From NCBI GenBank assembly GCA_900542305.1, contig UQMU01000007.1:1-64000 (forward strand): a DNA stretch of 64,000 nt, written 5' to 3'. The position numbers and the translations under genes were made by a program. Below the pieces are notes generated by a model that saw nothing but the letters and a program-made list of their open reading frames with translations, was not told the DNA's origin and did not search any database. Source of the DNA: an uncultured Collinsella sp. GTDB taxonomy: Bacteria > Actinomycetota > Coriobacteriia > Coriobacteriales > Coriobacteriaceae. Below are positions 1 through 10,731 of the stretch, piece by piece. Each line of letters starts with the position of its first letter. The first letter of the stretch is position 1.

Positions 1-9
1 CGTTTGTCT

Positions 10-54
10 CCACCCGCGTAGCGGGTGGTTTAAAGCTGGCCGCTGCGCGGCCAG
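10..54. repeat. Two tandem REP-like hairpins
   Basis: Two perfect 8-bp stem-loops lie side by side: ccacccgc/gcgggtgg (10-17 with 21-28) and ctggccgc/gcggccag (36-43 with 47-54), each with a 3-nt loop. Each is followed by a similar short string (tttaaag and actaaag). Such paired hairpins are typical of REP sequences or of IS200/IS605-type element ends. No transposase is visible, but the window begins here, so a partner could lie outside it. Confidence 0.5.
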
Positions 55-74
55 CGGACTAAAGTCTTGAATGA

Positions 75-181
75 AAAAGGCAGGGCATTGACCTTCTGGT
101 CATGCCCTGCCTTTTGAATGACAAATTGTCGCCTTGGGCGGTGCGCAGCGTCGGCCGGTCCGCCGTTCGGTAGAACGGCGG
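75..181 (-). other. Structured element, copy A (terminator-like on minus strand)
   Basis: This holds a 14-bp stem (75-88 with 102-115) with a one-base bulge at 89, a 4-bp cap and a TTCT loop, then a 9-bp stem (160-168 with 173-181) with a GGTA loop. On the minus strand the first hairpin ends in a T-run, so it can end transcription from the LCP gene, whose stop is at 184. A second copy with matching architecture is at 17240-17374. Several base pairs differ between copies while pairing is kept, so the structure itself appears to be selected. Confidence 0.55.
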
Positions 182-183
182 AA

Positions 184-1410
184 CTAGTAGGAGTAGCCGT
201 TACCGTCGCCGGTGGGCTCTTCGTAGTAGTCCGAATCGCTCGAATCGCTTGAGTCATCGGAATCGTCAGAGCTGACCGAAGAGGTTGCGGTACCGTTTGC
301 GTAGTCGTCAGACGTGTTGTTGTTCAGGTCGCCGATCGTAGAGCTCGAACCGTCGGAAAGACCCATGGTGTTGGGACCCTTGGGATCCTTGCCGGCATCG
401 ACGCGCTCCATCATTTCCTTGAGCTCGTCCTCGTAGACAAAGACGTAGCTCACACCATCGATCATGGTGCTGTCGTCGGCGTACGAGGGCAGGTTGGCCG
501 AGTAGATACCGTCGACATCCATACCGCGCATGGCGTTGACCGTAGCCACGATATCCTGAACGCTCATATCGGTTACGAGCATATCGGACAGCGAATTAAC
601 CAGACCAAAGATCTTTGTGGCATCGAAGTTATTGAGAATCTGGTTGGCAAGGGCGCCAAGCACCTGACGCTGGTGGCGCATACGCGTGTAATCGCCGTCG
701 GCATAGGTGTAGCGGCAACGGGCATAGGTAAGGGCGGTGGCGCCGTCCATATGCTGCTGGCCAGCGGTGATCTTAATATCCAGGTGCTCTGGGTCGTCGA
801 CATCGTCGGTTGCGTTAATGTCGATACCGCCAACCGAATCAATCAGCGCCTGCATACCGTCGAAGCTGACCTCGGCATAGTGGGAAATCTGAACACCGCA
901 CAGCTCGTTGACCGCCTCGACCATGGCCTCGGCGCCGCCAACGGTATGGCAGGCGTTGATCTTCATGGTCTCGCCCTTGTACACGACCTTGGTGTCGCGC
1001 GGAACGGAAATGAGCGTCGCCTGCTTCTGCGTGGGATCGATGCGTGCCAGGATAATCGAGTCGGCACGGTACGTATCCTCGCCCGGACGGCCGTCGGTGC
1101 CAAGAAGCAGCACGTAGAACGGATCCTTCGCCTCGTCGGTATCGACCAGAATCTGGCGCAGGTTGTCGGTAATGACATTAGAATCGCCGAGCTTGCCCAT
1201 AATGGTGGCAAACCACAGGCCGGCAGCGGTCGTGGCGCTCAGCAGCACGCCGAGCACGGCGATGAGCACAACGCGGCGAACGTTGTGGCTGCGACGACGC
1301 TGGCGAGCGCGCTCGGAATAGCGAGCCACGTTATCGCGACTGTAAATCTTGGCCTGCGCGCCAGTTGAGGGTCTTCGAGTGGTATCCGCGAGGGGCTTCT
1401 TGTTAAACAT
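184..1410 (-). CDS. LytR-CpsA-Psr (LCP) family cell-wall ligase
   Basis: LCP enzymes transfer lipid-linked glycopolymers to peptidoglycan at the outer face of the membrane. The protein (408 aa) has a basic cytoplasmic N-terminus, one membrane helix at about residues 45-70, and an LCP domain from about 100 to 290 with the core LLGTDGRPGE, the Arg/Asp of YRADSIILARID and the SVPRDT strand. The tail (about 350-408) is low-complexity Ser/Asp and probably disordered. I chose the ATG at 1410 over an upstream TTG at 1416. It starts 12 nt after the murA stop, so the two wall genes are probably co-transcribed. The exact polymer substrate cannot be told. Confidence 0.88.
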   Translation of the reverse strand: MFNKKPLADTTRRPSTGAQAKIYSRDNVARYSERARQRRRSHNVRRVVLIAVLGVLLSATTAAGLWFATIMGKLGDSNVITDNLRQILVDTDEAKDPFYVLLLGTDGRPGEDTYRADSIILARIDPTQKQATLISVPRDTKVVYKGETMKINACHTVGGAEAMVEAVNELCGVQISHYAEVSFDGMQALIDSVGGIDINATDDVDDPEHLDIKITAGQQHMDGATALTYARCRYTYADGDYTRMRHQRQVLGALANQILNNFDATKIFGLVNSLSDMLVTDMSVQDIVATVNAMRGMDVDGIYSANLPSYADDSTMIDGVSYVFVYEDELKEMMERVDAGKDPKGPNTMGLSDGSSSTIGDLNNNTSDDYANGTATSSVSSDDSDDSSDSSDSDYYEEPTGDGNGYSY

Positions 1411-1422
1411 AGGCAACCTGTA

Positions 1423-2706
1423 TTAGTAGATAACGGGATCGGGGACGGTGGCATGCTCGACATGCGCGCCGAGCGCCTGCAGTTTCTCGACAAACTGCTC
1501 GTAGCCACGCTTGATGTGATGGATGGCCGAGACCTCGGTCGTACCGTCGGCAATCAGGCCAGCTACGACGAGGGCCGCACCGCCACGCAGATCGGGCGAG
1601 GTAACCTGTGCACCCGAGAAGCCCTTGACGCCATGAATCATGGCATGATGGCTCTCGATACGAATGTCGGCACCCATGCGCACCAGCTCAGAGGCAAACA
1701 TAAAGCGATTCTCGAAGATGTTCTCGGTGATAACGGAGCTACCGTCGGCGAGGGCGGAAAGCACCATAATCTGCGCCTGCATGTCGGTCGGGAAACCGGG
1801 GAACGGAAGCGTCTGAATATCGACCGGCTTGATGCGCTCGGCGCGATTCACGTGGACGCCATCATCGGTACGCTCACAATCGATGCCCATGAGCTCCATC
1901 TTCTTGAGCACCATGCCCAGATGGATGGGGCAAAAACCCGTGACGTCGACACCGCGATCGTCGGCCATCAACGCGCCGGCGACGATAAAGGTACCGGCCT
2001 CGATGCGGTCGCCCACCACGCGATGGGTAACGGGATGCAGCTCTTCCACGCCCTCGATGGTCACGACGGGCGTACCGGCGCCGACAATCTTGGCGCCCAT
2101 CTCGTTGAGCATGTTGGCGAGATCGACGATCTCGGGCTCGCGGGCGGCATTGTCGATAACCGTGGTGCCCTGCGCGCGCACGGATGCCATGATGAGGTTC
2201 TCGGTCGCACCGACGCTGGCGAACTCGAGCGTGACGGTGGTACCGCGCAGACCTTGGGGCGCATTAGCGTTGATGTAGCCGTGGGCGGTATCGAACTCAA
2301 CGCCCAGGGCCTCAAGACCAAGAATGTGCATATCGATCTTGCGAGCACCCAGGTTGCAGCCGCCCGGCATGGCGATCTTGGCGCGATGGAAGCGACCCAG
2401 CAGGGGTCCCATCACGGCGGTGGAAGCACGCATCTTGGCAACGAGCTCGTAGGGGGCCTCCCAAGAATCGACCTGAGAGGTATCAATCTCGAGCGTGTGC
2501 TCGTCAAGGACATCGATTGTGGCGCCCATACCCTTGAGCACCTTGCCCATCACGTGGACATCGGAAATATCGGGCACGTTCTGCAGCGTCGTCTTGCCCG
2601 GCGCCAGAAGCGTTGCCGCCATGAGTTTGAGCGCGGAGTTCTTGGCGCCCGAAACGGGCACAGAGCCTCCGATGGCGTGGCCACCCTCAACGCGGATAAT
2701 ATCCAA
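1423..2706 (-). CDS. murA: UDP-N-acetylglucosamine 1-carboxyvinyltransferase
   Basis: MurA transfers enolpyruvate from PEP to UDP-GlcNAc, the first committed step of peptidoglycan synthesis, in the cytoplasm. Length (427 aa) is normal for the EPSP-synthase-like fold. The N-terminal substrate motif [11 protein letters not shown] is present, and the catalytic-loop Cys lies in [11 protein letters not shown] at about residue 118, so a Cys-type, fosfomycin-sensitive enzyme is expected. It follows the ATP synthase operon after a strong terminator and precedes the LCP gene. Actinobacteria and Firmicutes may carry two murA copies; only one is in the window. Confidence 0.96.
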   Translation of the reverse strand: MDIIRVEGGHAIGGSVPVSGAKNSALKLMAATLLAPGKTTLQNVPDISDVHVMGKVLKGMGATIDVLDEHTLEIDTSQVDSWEAPYELVAKMRASTAVMGPLLGRFHRAKIAMPGGCNLGARKIDMHILGLEALGVEFDTAHGYINANAPQGLRGTTVTLEFASVGATENLIMASVRAQGTTVIDNAAREPEIVDLANMLNEMGAKIVGAGTPVVTIEGVEELHPVTHRVVGDRIEAGTFIVAGALMADDRGVDVTGFCPIHLGMVLKKMELMGIDCERTDDGVHVNRAERIKPVDIQTLPFPGFPTDMQAQIMVLSALADGSSVITENIFENRFMFASELVRMGADIRIESHHAMIHGVKGFSGAQVTSPDLRGGAALVVAGLIADGTTEVSAIHHIKRGYEQFVEKLQALGAHVEHATVPDPVIY

Positions 2707-2718
2707 GGTCTACCCTTT

Positions 2719-2758
2719 CAAAAAGCATGCCCGGGATGGCTGGGCCATCCCGGGCATG
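2719..2758 (-). terminator. Intrinsic terminator of the ATP synthase operon
   Basis: A perfect 14-bp GC-rich stem (2726-2739 with 2745-2758) is followed on the minus strand by a T-run. It sits between the atpC stop and murA and separates the energy operon from the cell-wall genes. Confidence 0.85.
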
Positions 2759-2794
2759 ATGTGTTCGCAAATGGTCGAACGCTAAATCGTTTGA

Positions 2795-3187
2795 CTATTG
2801 GGCAAGCTTGAGCTTACACCATGCGATTTCATTATAGAGGTAGGCGCGGCGTGCATCATCCTCCGACAAATTACCCAGCTTCTCTTCAAAACCTTGAATA
2901 TCAGCTTTAAGCTTGTCGGCATCGACGGTCGCCAAATCGCAAGCGCGCTCGGCGAGAACGGTCACGACATCGTCCGCAACCTGGGCATAGCCGCCGGCCA
3001 CGGCAAACGTGTGGTCGACAGTGCCCATGGCCTTATCGGAAACGCGAACGTAACCGCGGTCGATCGTGCAGATCTCGCTGGAGTGAGCAGGCAGAACGCC
3101 AAACTCGCCATCCGTGGACGGAATCGACACAAACGCAGCGTCGCCCTCATAGGCGCAGCTCACGGGGCACACGATGCGGATACGCAT
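2795..3187 (-). CDS. atpC: F1Fo ATP synthase epsilon subunit
   Basis: The epsilon subunit is part of the F1 central stalk and regulates ATP hydrolysis. The 130-aa protein has the N-terminal beta-sandwich (CPVSCAYEGDAAFVSIPSTDGEFGVLPAHS) and a C-terminal helical hairpin rich in Lys and Glu (about 85-130). The motif GEFGVLPAH is diagnostic. It is the last gene of the operon, 3 nt downstream of atpD, and is followed by the terminator. Confidence 0.95.
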   Translation of the reverse strand: MRIRIVCPVSCAYEGDAAFVSIPSTDGEFGVLPAHSSEICTIDRGYVRVSDKAMGTVDHTFAVAGGYAQVADDVVTVLAERACDLATVDADKLKADIQGFEEKLGNLSEDDARRAYLYNEIAWCKLKLAQ

Positions 3188-3190
3188 AAC

Positions 3191-5553
<2,363 letters not shown>

Positions 5554-5558
5554 GGGGC

Positions 5559-7157
5559 TTAGTTCTCCTCTGATCCAGAAACATCCGAATGGTGCTTGGC
5601 CATGAACTGCTGCTTGAAGTCGCCGATGACGCGCAAGAGCTCAGCCTTGGTGTCATCATCGATCTTCTTGGCGCGAACCTTGTCGAGCAGCGAGCCAAAG
5701 CCATTGTCCATGTACTCGATAAGCTCGGCACGGAAAGGCAGCACGTCGGCGATCTCCAGGTCATCCAGGAAGCCCTCGTTGCCAGCGAACAGCGTAACGA
5801 TCTGCTCGCCAACCTCAAACGGCTTGTAACGCGGCTGCTTAAGGAGCTCAGTCATGCGAGCGCCGTGGGTCAGCTGCTTTTGCGTGGCCTCGTCGAGGTC
5901 GGAGCCGAACTGCGTGAAGCCGGCGAGCTCCTGGTACGAAGCAAGGTCCAGACGGAGGTTGCCGGCGACCTGCTTCATGGCCTTGGTCTGCGCGTCGCCA
6001 CCGACGCGGGACACGGAAATGCCCACGTCGACTGCCGGGCGCTGGCCCTGGAAGAAGAGCTCGGACTGCAGGTAGATCTGACCATCGGTAATGGAAATGA
6101 CGTTGGTCGGAATGTAGGCCGAGACGTCGCCGTCCTGGGTCTCGATGATCGGCAGAGCCGTCATGGAGCCGTAACCGTTCTTCTTGGACATCTTGACTGC
6201 ACGCTCGAGCAGGCGAGAGTGCAGGTAGAAGATGTCGCCAGGATAGGCCTCGCGTCCGGGCGGACGATGCAGCGTCAGCGACATCTGACGGTAGGCCACA
6301 GCCTGCTTGGACAGGTCATCGTAGATGACGAGCACGTGGCCACCGGGGTTGGTCTCGCTGGCGGGCTTGCCGTCCTCGCCGTTGTACATGAAGAACTCGC
6401 CGATAGCGGCACCGGCCATAGGCGCGATGTACTGCATAGGGGCGGAATCGGCAGCGGTGGCCGAAACGATGATGGTGTAGTCGAGCGCACCGTGCTGAGC
6501 GAGGGTCTCGCGGATGTTGGCAACCGTGGAGGCCTTCTGGCCGATGGCGACATAGATGCAGACCATGCCCTTGCCGCGCTGGTTGAGGATAGCGTCGATG
6601 GCAATGGCGGTCTTACCGGTCTTACGGTCGCCGATGATGAGCTCTCGCTGACCGCGACCAATAGGCACCATGGAGTCGATGGCCAACAGGCCGGTCTGAA
6701 CCGGCTCGCACACCGGGGTACGGTCGATGACGCCGGGGGCCTTGAACTCAATGGGACGACGGTGCGTGGCGACGATGTCGCCCAGGCCGTCGATGGGCTG
6801 GCCGAGCGGATTGACGACGCGGCCGAGCATGGCGCGGCTCACGGGGATATCCATAATGCGGCCAGTGGTGCGGCACTCGTCGCCTTCCTTGATGGAGTCG
6901 ACGGCACCAAACAGAACGGCGCCGACCTCGTCACGGTCAAGGTTCTGGGCAAGGCCGAAGACGGTCTCACCGGTATCGGAGCTCTTGAACTCCAGAAGCT
7001 CGCCTGCCATGGCGCTCTTGAGGCCGGAGACGCGCGCGATGCCGTCGCCTACCTCGTCGACCGTTGAAACCTCATGCGTATCGACCGTCGCGGAGAGGCT
7101 CGTGAGCTGCTCCTGCAGTTTCTTGGCGATATCCTGGGCATTGAGGGTTTCGGACAT
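5559..7157 (-). CDS. atpA: F1Fo ATP synthase alpha subunit
   Basis: This is the non-catalytic nucleotide-binding subunit of F1. It is 532 aa, slightly longer than the usual 500-515 owing to a C-terminal tail ([11 protein letters not shown]). Walker A is GDRKTGKTA (about 178), and the arginine-finger region [13 protein letters not shown] is intact. Its start overlaps the atpH stop by one base. Confidence 0.98.
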   Translation of the reverse strand: MSETLNAQDIAKKLQEQLTSLSATVDTHEVSTVDEVGDGIARVSGLKSAMAGELLEFKSSDTGETVFGLAQNLDRDEVGAVLFGAVDSIKEGDECRTTGRIMDIPVSRAMLGRVVNPLGQPIDGLGDIVATHRRPIEFKAPGVIDRTPVCEPVQTGLLAIDSMVPIGRGQRELIIGDRKTGKTAIAIDAILNQRGKGMVCIYVAIGQKASTVANIRETLAQHGALDYTIIVSATAADSAPMQYIAPMAGAAIGEFFMYNGEDGKPASETNPGGHVLVIYDDLSKQAVAYRQMSLTLHRPPGREAYPGDIFYLHSRLLERAVKMSKKNGYGSMTALPIIETQDGDVSAYIPTNVISITDGQIYLQSELFFQGQRPAVDVGISVSRVGGDAQTKAMKQVAGNLRLDLASYQELAGFTQFGSDLDEATQKQLTHGARMTELLKQPRYKPFEVGEQIVTLFAGNEGFLDDLEIADVLPFRAELIEYMDNGFGSLLDKVRAKKIDDDTKAELLRVIGDFKQQFMAKHHSDVSGSEEN

Positions 7158-7633
7158 TAGGCTTCACCTCCGTACGAATTAGCAGAGTTTGCGAGGGTCT
7201 CCTGCGCGATGCGCAGCTGCGTCTTGACGGTAATGTCACGACGCTCGCCGCGGGCCTCGAGCACCAGGCCGCCCACGATAGACGGGTCGACCTGCTCGAT
7301 AAGGAATACTTTGCGGCCGAAGTCCTGCTCGCATTTCTTAGTGATGGTTTGACGCAGCTCGTCGTCGAGCGGGATCGCCGTGGTGACGGTCACGCCCACT
7401 ACATCCTCGTCTTCCTCGGCAACATACTTAAAGGCAGCTGCCACCTTGGGAAGAAGGTCGAGCTGGTCGCGCTTGGACATGGTGTCGAGCACGGCGATGA
7501 TCTCGGGGCTGGCAGAAGCCAAGCGCTCGATCATCTCGAGGTCCTCGAACACATGGTTCTCGGCCTTGGCGGCTTCCAGAAGGGAGCGCGCGTAGGTCTC
7601 GAGCACCTTGTCCTGATAGCGGCTAGTCGGCAT
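7157..7633 (-). CDS. atpH: F1Fo ATP synthase delta subunit
   Basis: The delta subunit ties F1 to the peripheral stalk. At 158 aa it is shorter than the usual 175-180. The C-terminal signature [26 protein letters not shown] is recognisable, and the N-terminal helical bundle begins [12 protein letters not shown]. Its start overlaps the atpF 3' end by 11 nt, suggesting coupling. Assignment rests on that signature and on operon position. Confidence 0.92.
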   Translation of the reverse strand: MPTSRYQDKVLETYARSLLEAAKAENHVFEDLEMIERLASASPEIIAVLDTMSKRDQLDLLPKVAAAFKYVAEEDEDVVGVTVTTAIPLDDELRQTITKKCEQDFGRKVFLIEQVDPSIVGGLVLEARGERRDITVKTQLRIAQETLANSANSYGGEA

Positions 7634-8225
7634 TCAGGCTACCTGCTTCCTGGATGTAGCGCTCGATGAGCTTCTTCTGCTCGGCCTCGTTCTCGAGTGC
7701 CTCGCCCACGATCTTGGTGGCGACGGCAACGGACAGGTCGGCGATGGAGTTCGCGGCACCGGCGTAGATGGACTTGCGCTCGTCCTCGACGGTCGTATGG
7801 GCCTTGGCGATGATCTCCTCGGCCTCCTTGTGAGCAGCCTCGATGATACGGGCGCGCTCGGACTCGGCGTCCTTACGGGCCTCGAGAACGATGTCGGCAG
7901 CTTGACGACGGGCGTCGGTGACGATCGAGTCGGACTCAGCGCGCTTGGCGATAGCCTCCTGCTTGGTCTTCTCGGCCTCGCCGAGGCTCTCCTCGATCTT
8001 CTTGCCGCGCTCCTCCATGGTTTTCATGATGCCCGGCAGGGCGACCTTGGCCAGCACGATCCAGATAATCAGGAAGGCGATAAGCGCCGGGATGAACTCC
8101 GCCATCTTAGGGATGAGGATGTCCGCACCGGCGGCGCCGTCCTCGGCGAACGCGGAAACCGGCATGAGCAGCGCGGCCGCGGACGCGGAGAGTGCGATCG
8201 CGCTCTTCTGGGATGAAAGATTCAT
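7623..8225 (-). CDS. atpF: F1Fo ATP synthase b subunit with signal-like N-terminus
   Basis: Subunit b is the membrane-anchored peripheral stalk. The 200-aa protein has a membrane helix at about residues 42-66 (FIPALIAFLIIWIVLAKVAL), then a long Ala/Glu/Lys-rich coiled coil with the family motif TDARRQAADIV. Ahead of the helix is an extra 30-residue stretch that looks like a cleavable signal peptide (basic start, ALSASAAALLMPVSAFA, then acidic EDG). Ordinary b subunits start directly with the helix and are about 160-170 aa. The context leaves no doubt about the identity. Confidence 0.95.
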   Translation of the reverse strand: MNLSSQKSAIALSASAAALLMPVSAFAEDGAAGADILIPKMAEFIPALIAFLIIWIVLAKVALPGIMKTMEERGKKIEESLGEAEKTKQEAIAKRAESDSIVTDARRQAADIVLEARKDAESERARIIEAAHKEAEEIIAKAHTTVEDERKSIYAGAANSIADLSVAVATKIVGEALENEAEQKKLIERYIQEAGSLNAD

Positions 8226-8240
8226 ACTTGACGCTCCGTG

Positions 8241-8435
8241 CTATTTAACGATCAGCGCGACAACGAAGCCGATCAGAGCCAGAGCCTCGCCGAAGGCGGA
8301 GCCCATGATGAAGACGGTGAACACGCGGCCCTGGACCTCAGGCTGACGGGCCATAGCACCCGTAGCACCCAGAGCAGACAGGCCGATAGCAAGACCAGCG
8401 CCGATAACACCGAGACCGTAACCGATAACTCCCAC
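8241..8435 (-). CDS. atpE: F1Fo ATP synthase c subunit
   Basis: This is the proteolipid that forms the rotor ring. Its 64 aa form two transmembrane helices joined by a polar ARQPE loop, the standard RQP signature. The ion-binding Glu is in GSAFGEALALIGFV at about residue 50. The Ser that follows the Glu in Na+-type rings is absent (GEAL), which favours H+ coupling; that is an inference. It lies 15 nt upstream of atpF. Confidence 0.96.
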   Translation of the reverse strand: MGVIGYGLGVIGAGLAIGLSALGATGAMARQPEVQGRVFTVFIMGSAFGEALALIGFVVALIVK

Positions 8436-8559
8436 GATTCCTCCTTTGTCGTGCGTGTCTTATTTCACGCAGGATAACCTTTTTATAACTGCCGGGCTCC
8501 ATGGGTACGGGCACCGGCGGTTTAACGAATTGCCTTACCTTTAAGGCGCGAACGGAAGA

Positions 8560-9363
8560 CTACTCCTCCTCCGCGACCTCCTCTGCCTCGGAGACATACA
8601 CGGCGGTAAGGACCGTGAAGACGTAAGCCTGGATGGCGCCGACCACAAGCTCGATCGCATAGATCAGGATGAGGATGGCAAGCCAGGCCAGCGAAGGCAG
8701 GGCGCCGACGGCGTGGGCCGCGGAAACCTGCTGAAGCAGCGGCTGCATGAACATGCTCGCCATGATGGCGAACGAGCCCATGACCACGTGTCCTGCGAAC
8801 ATGTTGCAGAACAGACGGACGGCGAGCGTGATGAGGCGCAGGAAGGTCGAGAAAAGCTCGACGACCCACACGAGCACGTTCATCGGGAAGCTCACGCCCT
8901 GCGGGGCGAGGCTCTTGATGTAGCCGATCACGCCGTGAGCCTTGCATCCGTAGTAGATGAAGTACACGAAGGCGAAGATGGCGAGCGCGGCGGTGGAGCC
9001 GATTGCGCCGGTGCCGGGCTTCATTCCCGGGATCAGGCCGATCATGTTGTTGATCAGGATGAACAGGAAAAGCGAGCACAGGAACGGGAAGTGCTTCTTC
9101 CAGTTCTCACCCACGACGCCCTTGCCGATATCGTTCTCGACGTACTCGATGATGTACTCGAAACCGTTGACGAAGAAGCCCTTGGGAACCAGGGTCTGCT
9201 TCTTCTTGAACACGGCCAGGACGATCAGGAGCACGATCGTGGAGACGATCAGCCAAAACGAGTACTGCGTGATGCCGCAGCTCAGATCGCCCACGACAGG
9301 GGTGGAGCTGAACTCGCTGACCAGATGATTAATCTCATCAGGCAGCTTTTCAAAAATTTCCAC
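8560..9363 (-). CDS. atpB: F1Fo ATP synthase a subunit
   Basis: Subunit a is the stator half-channel of Fo. It is 267 aa with about five to six membrane helices. The essential Arg lies in LRLITLAVRLFCNMFAGHV, and the last helix is followed by an acidic tail (SEAEEVAEEE). The N-terminus probably faces outside. It is the second gene of the operon, 3 nt after the atpI-like gene and about 124 nt ahead of atpE. Confidence 0.95.
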   Translation of the reverse strand: MEIFEKLPDEINHLVSEFSSTPVVGDLSCGITQYSFWLIVSTIVLLIVLAVFKKKQTLVPKGFFVNGFEYIIEYVENDIGKGVVGENWKKHFPFLCSLFLFILINNMIGLIPGMKPGTGAIGSTAALAIFAFVYFIYYGCKAHGVIGYIKSLAPQGVSFPMNVLVWVVELFSTFLRLITLAVRLFCNMFAGHVVMGSFAIMASMFMQPLLQQVSAAHAVGALPSLAWLAILILIYAIELVVGAIQAYVFTVLTAVYVSEAEEVAEEE

Positions 9364-9366
9364 GAC

Positions 9367-9678
9367 TTACCTTTCGACCTCATGAGGATCTCGCAGCGCC
9401 TTGGCGACGCGAACCGTGCAGGCGGCCATAAAGGCCACGAAGCCGATCGCCTCGCCCAAGAGGAACATGCGAAATGCCTCTCCGAACAACACAAACACAA
9501 CCAAGGTAAAGACGAGCAGGGCGATTGCCGAGACCGCCAGACTCACCATACCCTTGAGCATGTCCGCATTCTGTTTATCGTCAAGAACCGGCTTGAGCGT
9601 AAAGACAAAGGGAAGGAAGGCAATTGCGCCCGCGATGGCGCCTGCAACGATAGCGAGCAGATCGGCTATCTGAAACAT
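9367..9678 (-). CDS. AtpI-like small membrane protein of the ATP synthase operon
   Basis: This 103-aa protein has four hydrophobic segments (about 5-27, 42-63, 66-84 and a short last one) and a charged C-terminus (RVAKALRDPHEVER). It is the first gene of the ATP synthase operon, where atpI usually sits, and AtpI-type proteins help assemble the c-ring. Sequence recognition is weak; the call rests mainly on size, topology and place. The ATG at 9678 has an AGGA ribosome site. Confidence 0.7.
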   Translation of the reverse strand: MFQIADLLAIVAGAIAGAIAFLPFVFTLKPVLDDKQNADMLKGMVSLAVSAIALLVFTLVVFVLFGEAFRMFLLGEAIGFVAFMAACTVRVAKALRDPHEVER

Positions 9679-9883
9679 TGGCGTCCTCACTTTCCTTTTT
9701 TAACGCCTCACAGAACAGTTCCCGCCAAACATTGGTGACTATTGTACGAGCCAATCGCTAAAGTACAACCGAAAAAGCATCGGTTAATACGCACCTGTTC
9801 GTTTTCTTAAGACCTTCTTTATGCCGCAGGTACGGTAATACGTTTTTCTCGAACCCTGCAGGGCAAAACGTCCGTTAACAGGA

Positions 9884-9918
9884 GTGCGCGCGGTCGCCTT
9901 TTGTTCGACCGCGCGCAC
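9884..9918 (-). terminator. Putative terminator hairpin after upp
   Basis: A perfect 13-bp GC-rich stem (9884-9896 with 9906-9918) lies downstream of the upp stop at 9961. No good T-run follows on the minus strand, so termination is likely but not certain. The rest of 9679-9960 holds the promoter region of the ATP synthase operon; I see no gene in it. Confidence 0.5.
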
Positions 9919-9960
9919 CGTTTCTTCGTATTTGCAGCCGCGGCCGTCTTAGCCCAGCGA

Positions 9961-10608
9961 CTAGAGCGTGCCGAAGATGCGGTCGCCGGCGTCGCCGAGG
10001 CCGGGAACGATGTAGGCGGCCTCGTTGAGATGGTCGTCGATGGCGCACGTATAAATATGTACGTCGGGGTCCTTTTCGGTCAGTGACTTGAGGCCCTCGG
10101 GCGCGGCGACGATGCACAGCATGCGGATATCCTTGACACCGCGCTCGCGCAGGTACCTAATGGCCATCTCGGCCGAACCGCCCGTGGCGAGCATGGGGTC
10201 GACGACCAGGCAGATGCGCTGGTCGATATCCTTGGGCATCTTGCAGTAATACTCGTGCGGCTCGTGGGTGACCTCGTCGCGCTCCATGCCGATGTGGCCC
10301 ACGCGAGCGGAGGGCACCAGGTCGAGGATGCCGTCGACCATGCCAAGGCCCGCACGCAGGATGGGCACGATGGCGAGTTTCTTGCCGGCAAGCTGTTTGA
10401 ACGTGGCGGTAGTGATGGGGGTCTCGACCTCGACGTCTTCCATGGGCAGGTCGCGCATGGCCTCGTAGCCGTCAAAAAGCGCGAGTTCGCGCACGAGCTG
10501 GCGGAACTGGTTGGTGCCGGTGTTTTTGTCGCGCAGGATCGACAGCTTGTGCTGGACGAGCGGGTGGTCGACAAGCGTCACACGGGACGCATCGTAGGTG
10601 ACGGTCAT
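9961..10608 (-). CDS. upp: Uracil phosphoribosyltransferase
   Basis: Upp makes UMP from uracil and PRPP in pyrimidine salvage. The protein is 215 aa from the ATG at 10608, which follows a GAAAGGGG ribosome site; an upstream ATG at 10668 would add 20 unrelated residues. Family motifs are present: the PRPP loop [18 protein letters not shown] and the C-terminal uracil-binding [18 protein letters not shown]. It appears monocistronic. Confidence 0.96.
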   Translation of the reverse strand: MTVTYDASRVTLVDHPLVQHKLSILRDKNTGTNQFRQLVRELALFDGYEAMRDLPMEDVEVETPITTATFKQLAGKKLAIVPILRAGLGMVDGILDLVPSARVGHIGMERDEVTHEPHEYYCKMPKDIDQRICLVVDPMLATGGSAEMAIRYLRERGVKDIRMLCIVAAPEGLKSLTEKDPDVHIYTCAIDDHLNEAAYIVPGLGDAGDRIFGTL

Positions 10609-10731
10609 GGATTGATTGCCCCTTTCGTTGCGGCCGCAAAACGGCCTTGCTGACAAGGCGTGCAGCAATGTTGCCGCCGCACGCCATGCATTAGTTTAGC
10701 GGTTTGTTGTATCGAGCAGCCCATCGCAGCC

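Noticed and set aside
10..60. CRISPR-like repeats at the window start
   Set aside because: Only two different hairpins, no regular spacer-repeat units and no cas genes.
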